Shown: positions 7,959 through 17,657 of the stretch, piece by piece
Layout of the letters: each line of letters begins with the position of its first letter
Position numbering within the stretch: position 1 is the stretch's first letter
Source: Neoalteromonas facilis
GTDB lineage: Bacteria > Pseudomonadota > Gammaproteobacteria > Enterobacterales > Alteromonadaceae
NCBI RefSeq assembly: GCF_002807665.1
Contig: NZ_PEAY01000004.1
Coordinates: 472,604 to 536,603 of the forward strand
Direction of reading: 5' to 3'
Length of the DNA: 64,000 nucleotides
Notes under the pieces: model-generated
Seen by the model: the letters and a program-made list of their open reading frames with translations, nothing else
The model's database searches: none
What the model was told of the DNA's origin: nothing
Translations under genes and position numbers: made by a program

Positions 7959-10085
7959 ATGAAATTAATCAGTTTTTTAGCAGCACTATGCAGTGGGGTA
8001 ATGTCAGTATGTAGCCATGCTGAGATGGCTACCGATGAATTGTTCGACCTGAGTTTGGAAGAGCTCAGAAATGTGACTCTGGTGTCTGCGGCCAGTGGTT
8101 TTGAACAAAGCATTAAGTCTGCGCCTGCTTCTGTTTATGTTATCCATCGCGAACAATGGCAAGAGGCCGGTGCGCGTTTGCTCGCAGATGTATTGCCTAT
8201 GATACCGGGCATGCATGTTGATCAGCCTTTTGTTCAGGGCAAAGACAGGTTCACGTTGCGGGGCTTGGGCGGTTCCTTTTCGCAGCAAATCAAAATATTG
8301 TTTGATGGTGAGGCGATTAGTTACGTCCAATCTAGTGGCGTTTTCAATGCGTTTGATTATCCACTACACGCTATCGCTCGCATTGAAGTGGTGAGAGGGC
8401 CTGGCTCCTCTGTTTATGGTGCAGATGCTTTTGCAGGCACTATCAATTTAATCCCGATTACTCACTCTCAATCACAACAGGCTGGTGCTCGCGTTGGTAA
8501 CTTTTCTACTCAAGATGCATTTGCAAATACAAGCTTTAGTTACAAAGAACTTGATTTCACCCTTAGTGCTGAATACGTTCACTCCAATGGCGATAGCGGT
8601 AGGATCGTAGATAGTGATTTACAGTCGACTTTCGACAGTATTTTCGGTTCATCTGCGTCTAACGCCCCCGCAGGGATGCAGGAACGATACAAAGTCACGT
8701 CCATTTACAGCCAGATCAAGTGGCAGGATATTACGTTTGATTATCAGGGTTATCGTAACAACAATGCAGGTACAGGTGCTGGTATTGCGCAAGCGATAGA
8801 TCCCGAAGGCATATACGATGTTCATTTTGATAATTATAGGCTTCGGTATAGCTTAGACGACGTCTTAGGTGGACAAGCGACATTAACTTTTGCTCATCAT
8901 TACCAAGATGTTTTTTCGTATTTACATGTGTTTCCAGCCAATACCATTCTGCCAATTGGGGCTGACGGAAATCTGGACTTTGTATCGCCGGTTGGGATCG
9001 TAAAGTTTACCGATGGGTATATTGGTACTCCTACCAGCGAGGCAACCCGCACCTCAGCTCATCTAACACAAATAGTGGATATAAGTGAACACCACAAGAT
9101 ACGTTGGCAGGTGGGATATGAGCATCAAGATTATAATTCGACAGAAAGAAAAAACTTTGGACCAGGGGTTATTAATGGTACTGAAGGGGAAGTGGGAGGA
9201 CAGTTAACTGATGTTTCAGATACCCCTCTCATCTTTTTACCTGACGTATCAAGACACCTGTATTACATATCTTTGCAAGATGAATGGAAAGTTTCACCTA
9301 CCGTTCAACTGAATATAGGTGCCCGATATGACCATTATAGTGATTTTGGTTCAACCTCTAATCCACGAGTATCGCTGATTTGGCAGGCACGCCCTGACAT
9401 CACCGTTAAAATATTTGGAGGCTCCGCTTTTCGTGCTCCATCTATTACCGATCTCTAATCTCAGAATAATCCGGTTGGACTTGGCAATGATCAACTGGGT
9501 CCGGAATCTGTTGATAGTCTAGAACTAGGCGTGGCGTTTGAATATTTTGCAAACGAGAATCTTCAGATAAGTGCCGGACTGTTTGATTATTCAGCAGATG
9601 ATTTGATCCAATTTCAGTTCGATCCTGTTCGCCAGGGAAGTGTCGCGGTTAACATAGGTCGCCAGGAAGCAAAAGGCGGCGAGTTTGGAGTTAAATGGAA
9701 ACCTCTATCAAATTGGACGCTTACCAGCCATTACTCATTTGTGGATGCGATAGATAAGAACGGTGAAGATGTCGGCAGCATCCCGAGACAAATGCTATTC
9801 GTCAGTAGTTATTGGAAATTAAATGATCATTGGCGGATCTACTTCGACGGAAAATGGATTGGAGATAGAAAGCGCGCGATAGGGGATAACAGACCGGCGC
9901 TTGATAATCATGTACTTGTGAATAGTAAAATCAGTTACCGAGAATTGACATCCAATATGGACATTGCATTGATTTTTAAGAACTTATTTGACGAAGAAGC
10001 ATATGATCCAAGTAATGGAAGTATTCGCGGCGATTATCCGCTTCCTGGACGTCACGGAATGTTAGAAGTGACCTACCATTTCTGA
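7959..10085 (+). pseudogene. TonB-dependent outer-membrane receptor interrupted by one in-frame TAA
   Basis: Two open segments, 7959-9455 and 9459-10085, are in the same frame and separated only by TAA 9456-9458. Read through, they give about 708 residues. The product has a signal peptide, a plug domain (PASVYVIHREQW, RGLGGSF, IARIEVVRGPGSSVYGADAFAGTIN) and a beta-barrel ending in the aromatic terminus YHF. Around the stop the frame reads AFRAPSITDL-stop-SQNNPVGLGN, where intact receptors usually have a Tyr (e.g. ELYLQNNP). A TAT or TAC to TAA change is therefore the simplest explanation. No frameshift is seen and both halves look well conserved, so the lesion is recent, or it is a sequencing error. 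The truncated product would lack about a third of the barrel. The ligand is unknown. Confidence 0.85.
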
Positions 10086-10133
10086 TTTCGTTCTACTTTA
10101 GCCGCTATAGATATTTTATTTAGCGCACAAAAA

Positions 10134-10151
10134 AGCCCGCAGTAGCGGGCT
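10134..10151 (-). terminator. Rho-independent terminator of rpoD
   Basis: The 7-bp stem AGCCCGC/GCGGGCT with a four-base loop AGTA is flanked on the left by A6, which reads as a U-run on the minus strand. It is 20 bases beyond the rpoD stop. The T-rich right flank could also serve the converging receptor gene. Confidence 0.85.
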
Positions 10152-10171
10152 CTTTATTATAAGTAAGTCGC

Positions 10172-12004
10172 TTACTCGTCTAAGAAGCTCTTTAATTGCT
10201 CAGAACGACTTGGGTGACGTAATTTACGTAACGCTTTCGCTTCGATCTGACGAATACGTTCACGCGTAACATCAAACTGTTTACCCACTTCTTCTAACGT
10301 GTGGTCAGTATTCATGTCGATCCCGAAACGCATACGCAATACTTTGGCTTCACGCGCTGTAAGACCGGCGAGTACTTCTTGCGTTGCATCTTTCAAGCTG
10401 CCGCCGGTCGCTGAATCGAGTGGCTGGATAATCGTATTATCCTCGATAAAGTCACCTAAATGTGAATCTTCATCATCACCGATTGGCGTCTCCATTGAGA
10501 TTGGCTCTTTGGCAATTTTCAGTACTTTACGGATTTTGTCTTCAGGCATCATCATGCGTTCAGACAATTCTTCTGGCGTCGGTTCACGACCCATTTCTTG
10601 TAACATTTGGCGAGAGATACGATTCAACTTGTTGATCGTTTCAATCATGTGTACCGGAATACGTATAGTGCGGGCTTGGTCCGCAATTGAACGCGTAATT
10701 GCCTGACGGATCCACCATGTTGCATAAGTTGAGAACTTATAACCACGGCGATATTCAAACTTATCAACGGCTTTCATCAGACCGATATTACCTTCCTGAA
10801 TAAGGTCAAGGAACTGAAGGCCTCGATTGGTGTATTTCTTAGCGATAGAGATAACCAAACGTAAGTTCGCTTCCACCATTTCCTTTTTCGCGCGTCGTGC
10901 TTTGGCTTCACCAATCGACATACGGCGGTTGATGTCTTTGATATCAGCAATCACCAAACCGGTTTCAGATTCAACCTGATTCATTTTGCTGACGCTACGT
11001 TCGATCTCTTCTTTTTGTTCGAGTAACGAAGGAACATAATCTTTGTCTGTTGCCAGCAATGTTTCCAACCAATCGGTTGTTGTTTCATTACCTGCGAAAG
11101 CCTTGATGAAATCTTTCTTCGGCATTTTGGCGTTAACAACACAATACTTCATCACTAAGCGTTCTTGGATACGCACGCGATCCATCATATCGCGCATGTT
11201 TTTAACCATGCGGTCAAATTGCTTAGGCACCAAACGGAATTCTTTGAACACATCGCTTAATGCATTGATCTGTGTACGCGAATCCTTGTGAGCTCGACCT
11301 TTTTTCTCGATGACTTCACGTGTTTTGATGTACTGATCGCGAAGTAAGGCAAACTTTTCGCGTGCCACTTCAGGATCTACGCTGTTGTCATCTTCTTCAT
11401 CATCGTCATCGTCATCGCTGTCATCATCTTCATCATCAAGATCTTCTTGTGATAATTCTGAACCAACGTGAGTTGCGGTCGGAGCAACATCTTCTTCATT
11501 CGGGTCAACAAAGCCCAAAATGATATCGCTTAAGCGAATCTCTTCTGCTTCGTATAAGTCCCACTGGTCGAGAAGATAGGTAATAGCTTCAGGATATTCG
11601 GCAACGGAACATTGAACTTGGTTGATACCGTCTTCGATACGTTTAGCGATTTCAATTTCGCCTTCACGCGTTAATAGCTCCACTGTACCCATTTCACGCA
11701 TGTACATACGTACGGGGTCAGTTGTACGACCTATTTCACTCTCTACGGTAGCCAATGCCTGAGCTGCAGCTTCTGCGACTTCTTCGTCTGCAGTTGTCTC
11801 TTGCATGAGTAGTTCGTCTGAATCTGGTGCGGATTCAGAAACTTGAATACCCATGTCATTGATCATTCGAATGATATCTTCAATCTGATCTGAGTCGATG
11901 ATATCTTGCGGTAGATGGTCATTAACTTCTGCGAAAGTTAAGTACCCTTGTTCTTTTCCTTTGGCAATCAGAAGTTTGATCTGAGACTGCTTGTTTTGCG
12001 GCAT
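10172..12004 (-). CDS. rpoD: RNA polymerase primary sigma factor (sigma-70)
   Basis: 610 residues, close to the 613 of E. coli RpoD. Region 1.1 is at the N-terminus ([20 protein letters not shown]), region 1.2 is [12 protein letters not shown], and the non-conserved insert contains an unbroken acidic run (about residues 194-213). Region 2 includes [12 protein letters not shown] and the -10 recognition helix [15 protein letters not shown]. Regions 3 and 4 follow, with the -35 helix-turn-helix [20 protein letters not shown]. It directs RNA polymerase to housekeeping promoters. It is the last gene of the rpsU-yqeY-dnaG-rpoD block, separated from dnaG by 232 bases, which suggests an internal promoter. 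The start ATG 12004 is unambiguous. Confidence 0.98.
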   Translation of the reverse strand: MPQNKQSQIKLLIAKGKEQGYLTFAEVNDHLPQDIIDSDQIEDIIRMINDMGIQVSESAPDSDELLMQETTADEEVAEAAAQALATVESEIGRTTDPVRMYMREMGTVELLTREGEIEIAKRIEDGINQVQCSVAEYPEAITYLLDQWDLYEAEEIRLSDIILGFVDPNEEDVAPTATHVGSELSQEDLDDEDDDSDDDDDDEEDDNSVDPEVAREKFALLRDQYIKTREVIEKKGRAHKDSRTQINALSDVFKEFRLVPKQFDRMVKNMRDMMDRVRIQERLVMKYCVVNAKMPKKDFIKAFAGNETTTDWLETLLATDKDYVPSLLEQKEEIERSVSKMNQVESETGLVIADIKDINRRMSIGEAKARRAKKEMVEANLRLVISIAKKYTNRGLQFLDLIQEGNIGLMKAVDKFEYRRGYKFSTYATWWIRQAITRSIADQARTIRIPVHMIETINKLNRISRQMLQEMGREPTPEELSERMMMPEDKIRKVLKIAKEPISMETPIGDDEDSHLGDFIEDNTIIQPLDSATGGSLKDATQEVLAGLTAREAKVLRMRFGIDMNTDHTLEEVGKQFDVTRERIRQIEAKALRKLRHPSRSEQLKSFLDE

Positions 12005-12236
12005 AAATTTTACACTTCTCTCATTTGAATAGCGCTATTCAACGTCATCATACCCATTTAGCCAGAACGCTTGATGCTAAATGGTTTTAGCCTATGTCAG
12101 ACAGCCTTGGCCCGACAATCTTTGGCCATATGTGAAAGCAAGTATAGACTACTTTCACAGGGTCTCTGGCGAATTCACCAGTATAGCAGATAAAACAACT
12201 TTCTTTCCAGCTAATATGGTTATGAATTGCTCAATT

Positions 12237-14021
12237 TCAACCTTGGTTTACTGGCTTTTTGGCTTGCATGAGCAGATTAAGCTCCTGCTTTTCTGCGGCA
12301 CTCAATCCATGCACCCGATCTTTAGTCATCAGAGCATCCATACGTTGTTCAAAGTGCCAGTGAATAAGCTTTCTAAAACTGTCTGTGAACACACGTTTGG
12401 CAGCATTTTCATCAATCAGATGCTCTTGTTGTAGCAATTTTGCTAAATGGGCTGACTCTGGTTTACCCCGGAAAAATTCCAATACCATGCCCGTGTGGGC
12501 ACGTGGATTTTGCGCGCAGAAAGCGTGAACAGCGTGCAATAACGGCATGCCCGGTATTGCACTGTCTGCCAGAATGGCAAAGTCTATATCGGGTAATTCA
12601 GTTGCCAGTGAAGGCATATCCAATAGCAGCCGTATCATGGTTCGCACCGGAGAAATGCTCGACTTCGGTGCCGCATAGCTTGAGGATTGCGACGGTGCTG
12701 AGCGTTGGTTGGCAATCTGTATGTCTCGTTCACGCTGGTAACGATCGCGTTCACCACATAGCCGGCTGAGCTCTTGGTTTAAGATATCACGTTGATTATC
12801 GCCCAGTATTTTATCAATCAGAGGTTGGGCTTGCGCCTTCAACGCCGCTTTACCTTCGGCTGTATTGGTCGAGTGCTGTTGCATTAAACGGTCAAATAAA
12901 AACTTGGATAGAGGCTGCGCGTCTTTTAATTTGTCTTCGAACGCGTCTTTACCGATTTTTTGCACCAAACTATCCGGATCTTCGCCTTCAGGTAAGAACA
13001 AAAAGCGCATGGTGATGCCATCTTTTAGGTAAGCAAGCGCATTTTCCATGGCACGCCAAGCGGCCTCGCGTCCAGCGCGATCACCGTCATAACAGCAAAC
13101 AATGTCATCTGTTGCACGCACTAACATTTGAATATGTTCAGGGGTTGTTGCCGTGCCTAGTGCGGCCACTGCGTAATCAATGCCATACTGTGATAAAGCG
13201 ACGACATCCATATAGCCTTCAACCACAAGCACTTTGTCTAAGTGACGGTTAGCCTGCCGTGCTTGGTAGAAGCCATACAGTTCACTGCCTTTATGAAAAA
13301 TGCGTGTCTCTGGCGAGTTCAAATATTTTGGACCGTCTTGACCAAACACTCGACCACCAAAACCGACAACTCGACCACGTTTGTCGCGAATGGGGAACAT
13401 GAGCCGGTCGCGGAAAAAGTCGAAGCGTTTGCGATTGTCGTTTTCGCTAACTAATTTTAAATCGACCAATTGTTGCTGGCGTTGGTTATCGCTACCAAAT
13501 TGCTTTAGTACACCATCCCACTCGGGCGGCGCATAACCGATCTCCCAGTGTTTCACTGTTTCGCCATTTAGACCACGCTGTTTTAAGTAGTCAATAACGC
13601 TCGGTGATTGAGGATGCTGTTTTAGTTGGTGTTGAAAAAAGCGTGTTGCCTTTTCCATCAAGGCATAATCATTGTCGAGCTGTGCTCTGCCCACTGAAGG
13701 TTTTTGCGTACCGCTGCTTTTTTCGCGGGGCACTTCAACACCGTGATAGCGTGCTAATTCTTCAATGGCTTCTGGAAATTCTAGACGGTCAAATTCCATC
13801 AGAAAGGAAACAGCATTGCCGTGTGCACCACAACCGAAGCAATGATAAAACTGCTTGTCTTGGCTGACCGTAAAAGACGGTGATTTTTCGTTATGGAATG
13901 GACAGCACGCTTGGTAGTTTTTACCGGCCTTCTTGAGCTTTACCCTGCTATCGACGATTTCTACGATATCGGTACGGGCAATCATGTCCTCGATAAAGTC
14001 TCTTGGGATAAGGCCTGCCAT
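12237..14021 (-). CDS. dnaG: DNA primase
   Basis: 594 residues (E. coli 581). The N-terminal CHC2 zinc-binding domain has Cys40, His43, Cys61 and Cys64. The catalytic core includes the RNA-polymerase-basic region (FGGRVFG) and the TOPRIM motifs VVEGYMDVVAL and YDGDRAGREAA. The C-terminal third is the DnaB-helicase interaction domain. DnaG makes RNA primers for lagging-strand DNA synthesis. It sits between yqeY and rpoD in the macromolecular synthesis block, 100 bases downstream of yqeY with a 10-bp hairpin in the gap. No anomalies were seen. Confidence 0.98.
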   Translation of the reverse strand: MAGLIPRDFIEDMIARTDIVEIVDSRVKLKKAGKNYQACCPFHNEKSPSFTVSQDKQFYHCFGCGAHGNAVSFLMEFDRLEFPEAIEELARYHGVEVPREKSSGTQKPSVGRAQLDNDYALMEKATRFFQHQLKQHPQSPSVIDYLKQRGLNGETVKHWEIGYAPPEWDGVLKQFGSDNQRQQQLVDLKLVSENDNRKRFDFFRDRLMFPIRDKRGRVVGFGGRVFGQDGPKYLNSPETRIFHKGSELYGFYQARQANRHLDKVLVVEGYMDVVALSQYGIDYAVAALGTATTPEHIQMLVRATDDIVCCYDGDRAGREAAWRAMENALAYLKDGITMRFLFLPEGEDPDSLVQKIGKDAFEDKLKDAQPLSKFLFDRLMQQHSTNTAEGKAALKAQAQPLIDKILGDNQRDILNQELSRLCGERDRYQRERDIQIANQRSAPSQSSSYAAPKSSISPVRTMIRLLLDMPSLATELPDIDFAILADSAIPGMPLLHAVHAFCAQNPRAHTGMVLEFFRGKPESAHLAKLLQQEHLIDENAAKRVFTDSFRKLIHWHFEQRMDALMTKDRVHGLSAAEKQELNLLMQAKKPVNQG

Positions 14022-14076
14022 GCGGGGATAGGATTCCTAACGTAAAGGGGCAACTAATGTAGCAATAGTACAAGAA

Positions 14077-14107
14077 CCTGCCAAGCGGCGTTTAACAGCT
14101 TGGCAGG
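14077..14107 (-). terminator. 10-bp hairpin between yqeY and dnaG
   Basis: CCTGCCAAGC (14077-14086) and GCTTGGCAGG (14098-14107) are exact complements around an 11-base loop. On the minus strand it is followed by GTTCTTGT rather than a clear U-run. It could be a weak terminator, an attenuator, or an RNA-processing site setting dnaG levels. Confidence 0.5.
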
Positions 14108-14121
14108 GAATAGCATTTACA

Positions 14122-14565
14122 TTAAGCCAGCTTGGCTTTGATTTTACCGCTTAAAGCACCCATATCAGCGCGCCCTTGAACCTTAGGTTTCAGCCATCCC
14201 ATGACCTTACCCATATCTTGCATGCCGCTGGCACCTGTTTCTGCCATTGCTGCATCGATAAGATCAGACAGCTCCTGTTCGCTGAGCGGTTGCGGTAAAA
14301 ATGTTTCTAAAATGACAATCTCAGCACGTTCGTTATCCGCCAAATCAGCGCGATTTGCATCATCAAACTGTTGCGCCGCGTCTTTGCGTTGTTTAACCAT
14401 TTTGGTTAACACAGCCAACACGTCACTGTCTTCCAGTGTGATGCGTTCATCGATTTCACGTTGTTTGATCGCGGCTAATGCCATACGGATAGTGCCTAGG
14501 CGCAATTTATCTTTTGCACGCATTGCATCTTTTTGCGCTTCTTTCAGATCATCGGTTAACGACAT
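14122..14565 (-). CDS. GatB/YqeY-domain protein
   Basis: 147 residues covering the whole YqeY-type domain, the same fold as the tail domain of the amidotransferase GatB. Typical blocks are present: RLGTIRMALAAIKQREID near residues 23-40, a middle Lys/Arg-rich segment MVKQRKDAAQQF, and the C-terminal GMQDMGKVMGWLKPKVQGRADM. The family is widespread, and a role related to tRNA or translation has been suggested but is not proven. In many gammaproteobacteria it is found between rpsU and dnaG, as here. It lies 71 bases after rpsU, with a terminator-like hairpin in the gap. Confidence 0.9.
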   Translation of the reverse strand: MSLTDDLKEAQKDAMRAKDKLRLGTIRMALAAIKQREIDERITLEDSDVLAVLTKMVKQRKDAAQQFDDANRADLADNERAEIVILETFLPQPLSEQELSDLIDAAMAETGASGMQDMGKVMGWLKPKVQGRADMGALSGKIKAKLA

Positions 14566-14593
14566 GCGGATTTCCTTTTATCAACACAAACAA

Positions 14594-14616
14594 AAACGCG
14601 CCCTGTAGGCGCGTTT
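14594..14616 (-). terminator. Attenuator/terminator after rpsU
   Basis: The 9-bp stem AAACGCGCC/GGCGCGTTT with a five-base loop reads on the minus strand as a GC stem followed by U-rich sequence. It lies between rpsU and yqeY, the position of the known partial terminator in the E. coli rpsU-dnaG-rpoD operon. That arrangement lets rpsU be expressed far above the downstream genes. Confidence 0.8.
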
Positions 14617-14636
14617 GATCGTAAAAACTTTCTATC

Positions 14637-14852
14637 TTAGTAGAGTTTTACGCGACGCGCGTTTTCACGAGCCAATTTTTTCATATGACGCTTTTTAGCT
14701 GCAGCTTTTTTGCGCTTGCGTTCCCAAGTCGGCTTTTCGAAAAACTCACGACGACGTACTTCTGAAAGTACACCGGCTTTTTCACATGAACGCTTAAAAC
14801 GACGAAGAGCTACGTCAAACGGCTCGTTCTCTCTAACTTTAACGATAGGCAT
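14637..14852 (-). CDS. rpsU: 30S ribosomal protein bS21
   Basis: 71 residues, identical in length to E. coli S21. It is highly basic, with the recognisable start [20 protein letters not shown] and the Arg/Lys-rich C-terminus ([19 protein letters not shown]). S21 helps the 30S subunit start translation. It is the first gene of the macromolecular synthesis block. A good ribosome-binding site (GAGGTG on the minus strand) lies about nine bases upstream of the ATG. The 5' leader contains a GGAG-AAAA-CTCC mini-hairpin near 14901-14912. The gene is divergent from tsaD. Confidence 0.98.
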   Translation of the reverse strand: MPIVKVRENEPFDVALRRFKRSCEKAGVLSEVRRREFFEKPTWERKRKKAAAKKRHMKKLARENARRVKLY

Positions 14853-14971
14853 CTAAAATTTCACCTCAAAATTTACTAGTTCTACCGGGCAATTATTTGA
14901 GGAGAAAACTCCACCCGGGTTAAAAATGGTGCGAAATTCTAATCATATCCAGCGCAGAAGTAAAGTCGTAT

Positions 14972-14999
14972 TTGCTAAAAACTGGTAAACACGTACACT
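14972..14999 (+). promoter_or_regulatory. Candidate tsaD promoter
   Basis: TTGCTA (14972-14977) and TACACT (14994-14999) are separated by 16 bases, each matching four of six positions of the sigma-70 consensus. This would start transcription near 15006, about 26 bases before the tsaD ATG. It is based on pattern matching only. Confidence 0.4.
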
Positions 15000-15031
15000 A
15001 CGCGCGAAACTTTGCTGTAGGTAGTGTGATT

Positions 15032-16054
15032 ATGCGTGTATTGGGAATAGAAACTTCTTGTGATGAAACCGGCGTTGCGATTTACGATACCGACGCAGGC
15101 TTGCTTTCACATTGTTTGTATAGCCAAGTAAAATTGCATGCGGATTACGGTGGTGTCGTCCCTGAACTCGCCTCGCGCGATCACGTGCGCAAGATCTTGC
15201 CCCTCATTCAACAAACGATGGATGACGCAGGATTATCCCCCTCTGAAATAGATGGCATTGCTTTTACGCAGGGGCCCGGCCTAGTAGGTGCATTATTAGT
15301 TGGGGCATCAGTCGCTAAGAGCATTGGGTACGCATGGGGCGTGCCGATTGTCGGCGTGCACCATATGGAAGGGCATTTACTGGCTCCGATGCTTGAAGAG
15401 GAAAAGCCTCAATATCCTTTTGTCGCGCTACTGGTGTCAGGTGGCCACAGCATGTTGGTGAATGTGAAATCGCTGGGCGATTACGAGGTGTTGGGAGAGT
15501 CGATTGATGATGCGGCAGGTGAAGCCTTTGATAAAACGGCAAAGTTGCTGGGTTTAGATTATCCTGGAGGCCCCTTATTGGCTAAGTTGGCGGAAAAAGG
15601 AGAAGCGGGTCATTATCAATTTCCACGCCCTATGACCGATCGTCCTGGTCTCGATTTTAGCTTCAGTGGCCTAAAAACCTTTGCCGCCAATACCATTAGG
15701 TCGTCTGATGGCAGTGAACAAACCAAAGCTAACATCGCGTATGCGTTTCAAGAAGCGGTTGTGGATACCTTAATCATTAAGTGTAAACGCGCACTTAAAC
15801 AGGTGAACGGGAAGAGGCTGGTGATCGCCGGTGGTGTCAGCGCGAATATTTATTTACGTGAACAAATGGCGCTTATGATGCAACAACTCAACGGCCAAGT
15901 GTTCTATCCTAATTTAGCGTTTTGTACCGATAACGGCGCTATGATTGCGTATGCGGGCGCGCAGCGTTTGCTGGCGGGTGAGCGAACCAGTGTCGATTGT
16001 AAAGCCAAACCGCGTTGGCCACTTGATAGTCTGTCGCCCATAACGACCGTGTAA
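15032..16054 (+). CDS. tsaD: tRNA N6-threonylcarbamoyladenosine transferase
   Basis: 340 residues (E. coli TsaD 337), Kae1/TsaD ATPase family. It transfers the threonylcarbamoyl group to A37 of ANN-decoding tRNAs, working with TsaB, TsaC and TsaE. The N-terminal [15 protein letters not shown] motif, the metal-binding HHMEGHL, the phosphate-binding VSGGHS and the C-terminal [14 protein letters not shown] with [12 protein letters not shown] are all present. The start is ATG 15032 ([10 protein letters not shown]); a longer in-frame extension to 14972 would cover the promoter and is not expected in this family. The position divergent from rpsU is classic for gammaproteobacteria. Confidence 0.97.
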   Translation: MRVLGIETSCDETGVAIYDTDAGLLSHCLYSQVKLHADYGGVVPELASRDHVRKILPLIQQTMDDAGLSPSEIDGIAFTQGPGLVGALLVGASVAKSIGYAWGVPIVGVHHMEGHLLAPMLEEEKPQYPFVALLVSGGHSMLVNVKSLGDYEVLGESIDDAAGEAFDKTAKLLGLDYPGGPLLAKLAEKGEAGHYQFPRPMTDRPGLDFSFSGLKTFAANTIRSSDGSEQTKANIAYAFQEAVVDTLIIKCKRALKQVNGKRLVIAGGVSANIYLREQMALMMQQLNGQVFYPNLAFCTDNGAMIAYAGAQRLLAGERTSVDCKAKPRWPLDSLSPITTV

Positions 16055-16066
16055 TAAAAAAACGCG

Positions 16067-16669
16067 TTATTCTCGGGCTTTCCCTTTTTGCCATATTTTA
16101 CTTTCTTTGCGGTGCCATAAACGATGAATGTTTTCGTGATGGCGGATAATGATTAAAATACTCAACATGGCAACAGGCAGTGTGTAGAGCGGCTTGATCA
16201 AGAAAGTAAACATAGGCGCTAAGCTTACAGCAACAATCGCACCTAACGATGAATAGCCACTGATGGCAACCACGATAACCCAACTGGCAATCAGTAGTCC
16301 GGCCAAATCAAGACCAATCGGCAGCATGGCGCCAAATGCGGTTGCTACAGCCTTCCCGCCTTTAAATCCAAAAAACAGTGGGAAGATATGACCAACGCAG
16401 GCGGCAATCGCAATGAAACCGAGGTAAATGGGCTCTATTCCCAGAAAGTAGCTACCGTATGTCGGTATGGTGCCTTTTAGTATGTCGCTGACAAGCACTA
16501 AGCTTGCAGGAATGGGGCCGCCAATACGGTAAACGTTGGTCGCGCCAGGATTACCTGAGCCGGTAAAGCGAGGGTCAGGTAAGCGAAATATTCGACAGAT
16601 CATGACAGCACTGGAGATCGAACCACACAAATACGCCAGACCCACCATTAAAATTATCAATGCAACCAT
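16067..16669 (-). CDS. plsY: Glycerol-3-phosphate acyltransferase PlsY
   Basis: About 200 residues with five predicted membrane segments (E. coli PlsY 205). It acylates glycerol-3-phosphate using acyl-phosphate, the first step of phospholipid synthesis at the inner membrane. Signature blocks are the first loop [14 protein letters not shown] and the glycine-rich [14 protein letters not shown], followed by [13 protein letters not shown] near the end. I take ATG 16669 as start; an upstream TTG at 16681 is possible. There is no clear ribosome-binding site for either. It converges with tsaD, leaving 12 bases between stops, and is divergent from folB. Confidence 0.95.
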   Translation of the reverse strand: MVALIILMVGLAYLCGSISSAVMICRIFRLPDPRFTGSGNPGATNVYRIGGPIPASLVLVSDILKGTIPTYGSYFLGIEPIYLGFIAIAACVGHIFPLFFGFKGGKAVATAFGAMLPIGLDLAGLLIASWVIVVAISGYSSLGAIVAVSLAPMFTFLIKPLYTLPVAMLSILIIIRHHENIHRLWHRKESKIWQKGKARE

Positions 16670-16788
16670 GTCATCGTTCAAAAGATCACGTTAAACTACC
16701 GGCACATTACAAGAAAGGCACTATCAAGACTAGTCTGAACAGTCAGCTAATTGTCGATATACAACAACTTACGTGCGCGCGGCGGTAT

Positions 16789-17142
16789 ATGGAACAGATC
16801 ATTATTCAAGGGCTTCAACTACCCACCTTAATCGGTGTTTACGATTGGGAGCGTACTCAGAAAACTATTTTGTTGGTCGACTTAGTGCTCGATGCCGATT
16901 TAAGCCGTGCATGCGAAACGGATGATGTTGCCGACACCATCGACTATGCCAAAGTTGCTGAAGCGTTAGCGGAAGTTGCTGGCAAGGCCAAGTTTGAATT
17001 ACTTGAAGCACTGGGTCAGGCATTGTGTGACTGTGTATTGACTCGCTTCCCGGTGACACGAGTGGATTTATCCATTATTAAGCCCGATATTTTACCCAAC
17101 GCGGCAAAGGTTGCGGTTCGTCTTGTGCGAGAATCTCGTTGA
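16789..17142 (+). CDS. folB: Dihydroneopterin aldolase
   Basis: 117 residues (E. coli FolB 122). It converts dihydroneopterin to 6-hydroxymethyl-dihydropterin in folate synthesis. The N-terminus MEQIIIQGLQLPTLIGVYDW matches the family, with the catalytic-region Tyr in the GVYDWER block. IDYAKVAEAL, FELLEALGQALCD and SIIKPDILPNA are further family blocks. The start ATG 16789 fits the family; upstream in-frame codons to 16660 would overlap plsY. The stop overlaps the folK start by one base (TGATG), so the two folate genes are translationally coupled. Confidence 0.95.
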   Translation: MEQIIIQGLQLPTLIGVYDWERTQKTILLVDLVLDADLSRACETDDVADTIDYAKVAEALAEVAGKAKFELLEALGQALCDCVLTRFPVTRVDLSIIKPDILPNAAKVAVRLVRESR

Positions 17143-17657
17143 TGAATATGCACCATATCCTGATAAGCTTGGGGACCAACATTCAGCGTGAGAAACACAC
17201 ACGTTCTGGGGTTGAAGCGCTGAAACAACATTTTGAAGATGTTCAGTTATCCTCTGTATACGAGAGTGAGTCAGTCGGCTTTGATGGCGATGCCTTTTAT
17301 AATTTGGTTGCCAGCGCCTACACTGATTTGCCTGTTGCTAAAGTGTGCCAAATTTTAAAACAAATTGAGCAAGACAATGGACGCAAACGCGGTGAGAAGA
17401 AATTTGCATCACGTACATTAGATCTTGACCTACTCACCTACGACCAATTGGTGACGAAAGAGCCGGTAACGCTGCCTCGCGATGAAATTACTTATAATGC
17501 ATTTGTGCTGCAACCGTTGGCTGAGTTAGTGCCAACGCACAAACATCCCGTAAAGAATGCCAGTTATTTGGATTTGTGGCAGTCTTTTGACAGCAGCAAG
17601 CAAAAGTTGTGGCCCATAACCTTTAATTGGAGAGAAGGTACGCATGACGCTATTTGA
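17142..17657 (+). CDS. folK: 6-hydroxymethyl-7,8-dihydropterin pyrophosphokinase
   Basis: 171 residues, HPPK family (E. coli 159). It transfers pyrophosphate from ATP to the pterin, the step after FolB. The N-terminal ILISLGTNIQREKHT, the substrate motif FASRTLDLDLLTYD (containing RTLDLDLL) and the LPRDEITYNAFVLQPLAEL block are diagnostic. The start ATG 17142 overlaps the folB stop; a second ATG at 17148 is possible. Its 3' end overlaps uppP by 14 bases, continuing the coupled operon folB-folK-uppP. Confidence 0.96.
   Translation: MNMHHILISLGTNIQREKHTRSGVEALKQHFEDVQLSSVYESESVGFDGDAFYNLVASAYTDLPVAKVCQILKQIEQDNGRKRGEKKFASRTLDLDLLTYDQLVTKEPVTLPRDEITYNAFVLQPLAELVPTHKHPVKNASYLDLWQSFDSSKQKLWPITFNWREGTHDAI

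Noticed and set aside
7959-10085. Idea that the TAA at 9456-9458 is read as an amino acid (recoding)
   Set aside because: Recoding to selenocysteine or pyrrolysine uses TGA or TAG, not TAA, and no recoding structure is evident. A plain nonsense change or sequencing error is simpler.
10299-10706. 135-codon frame opposite rpoD, and similar long frames opposite acnB, rpoD, yqeY and uppP
   Set aside because: All lie antisense to conserved genes, in frames expected from their codon bias, with no independent signals.
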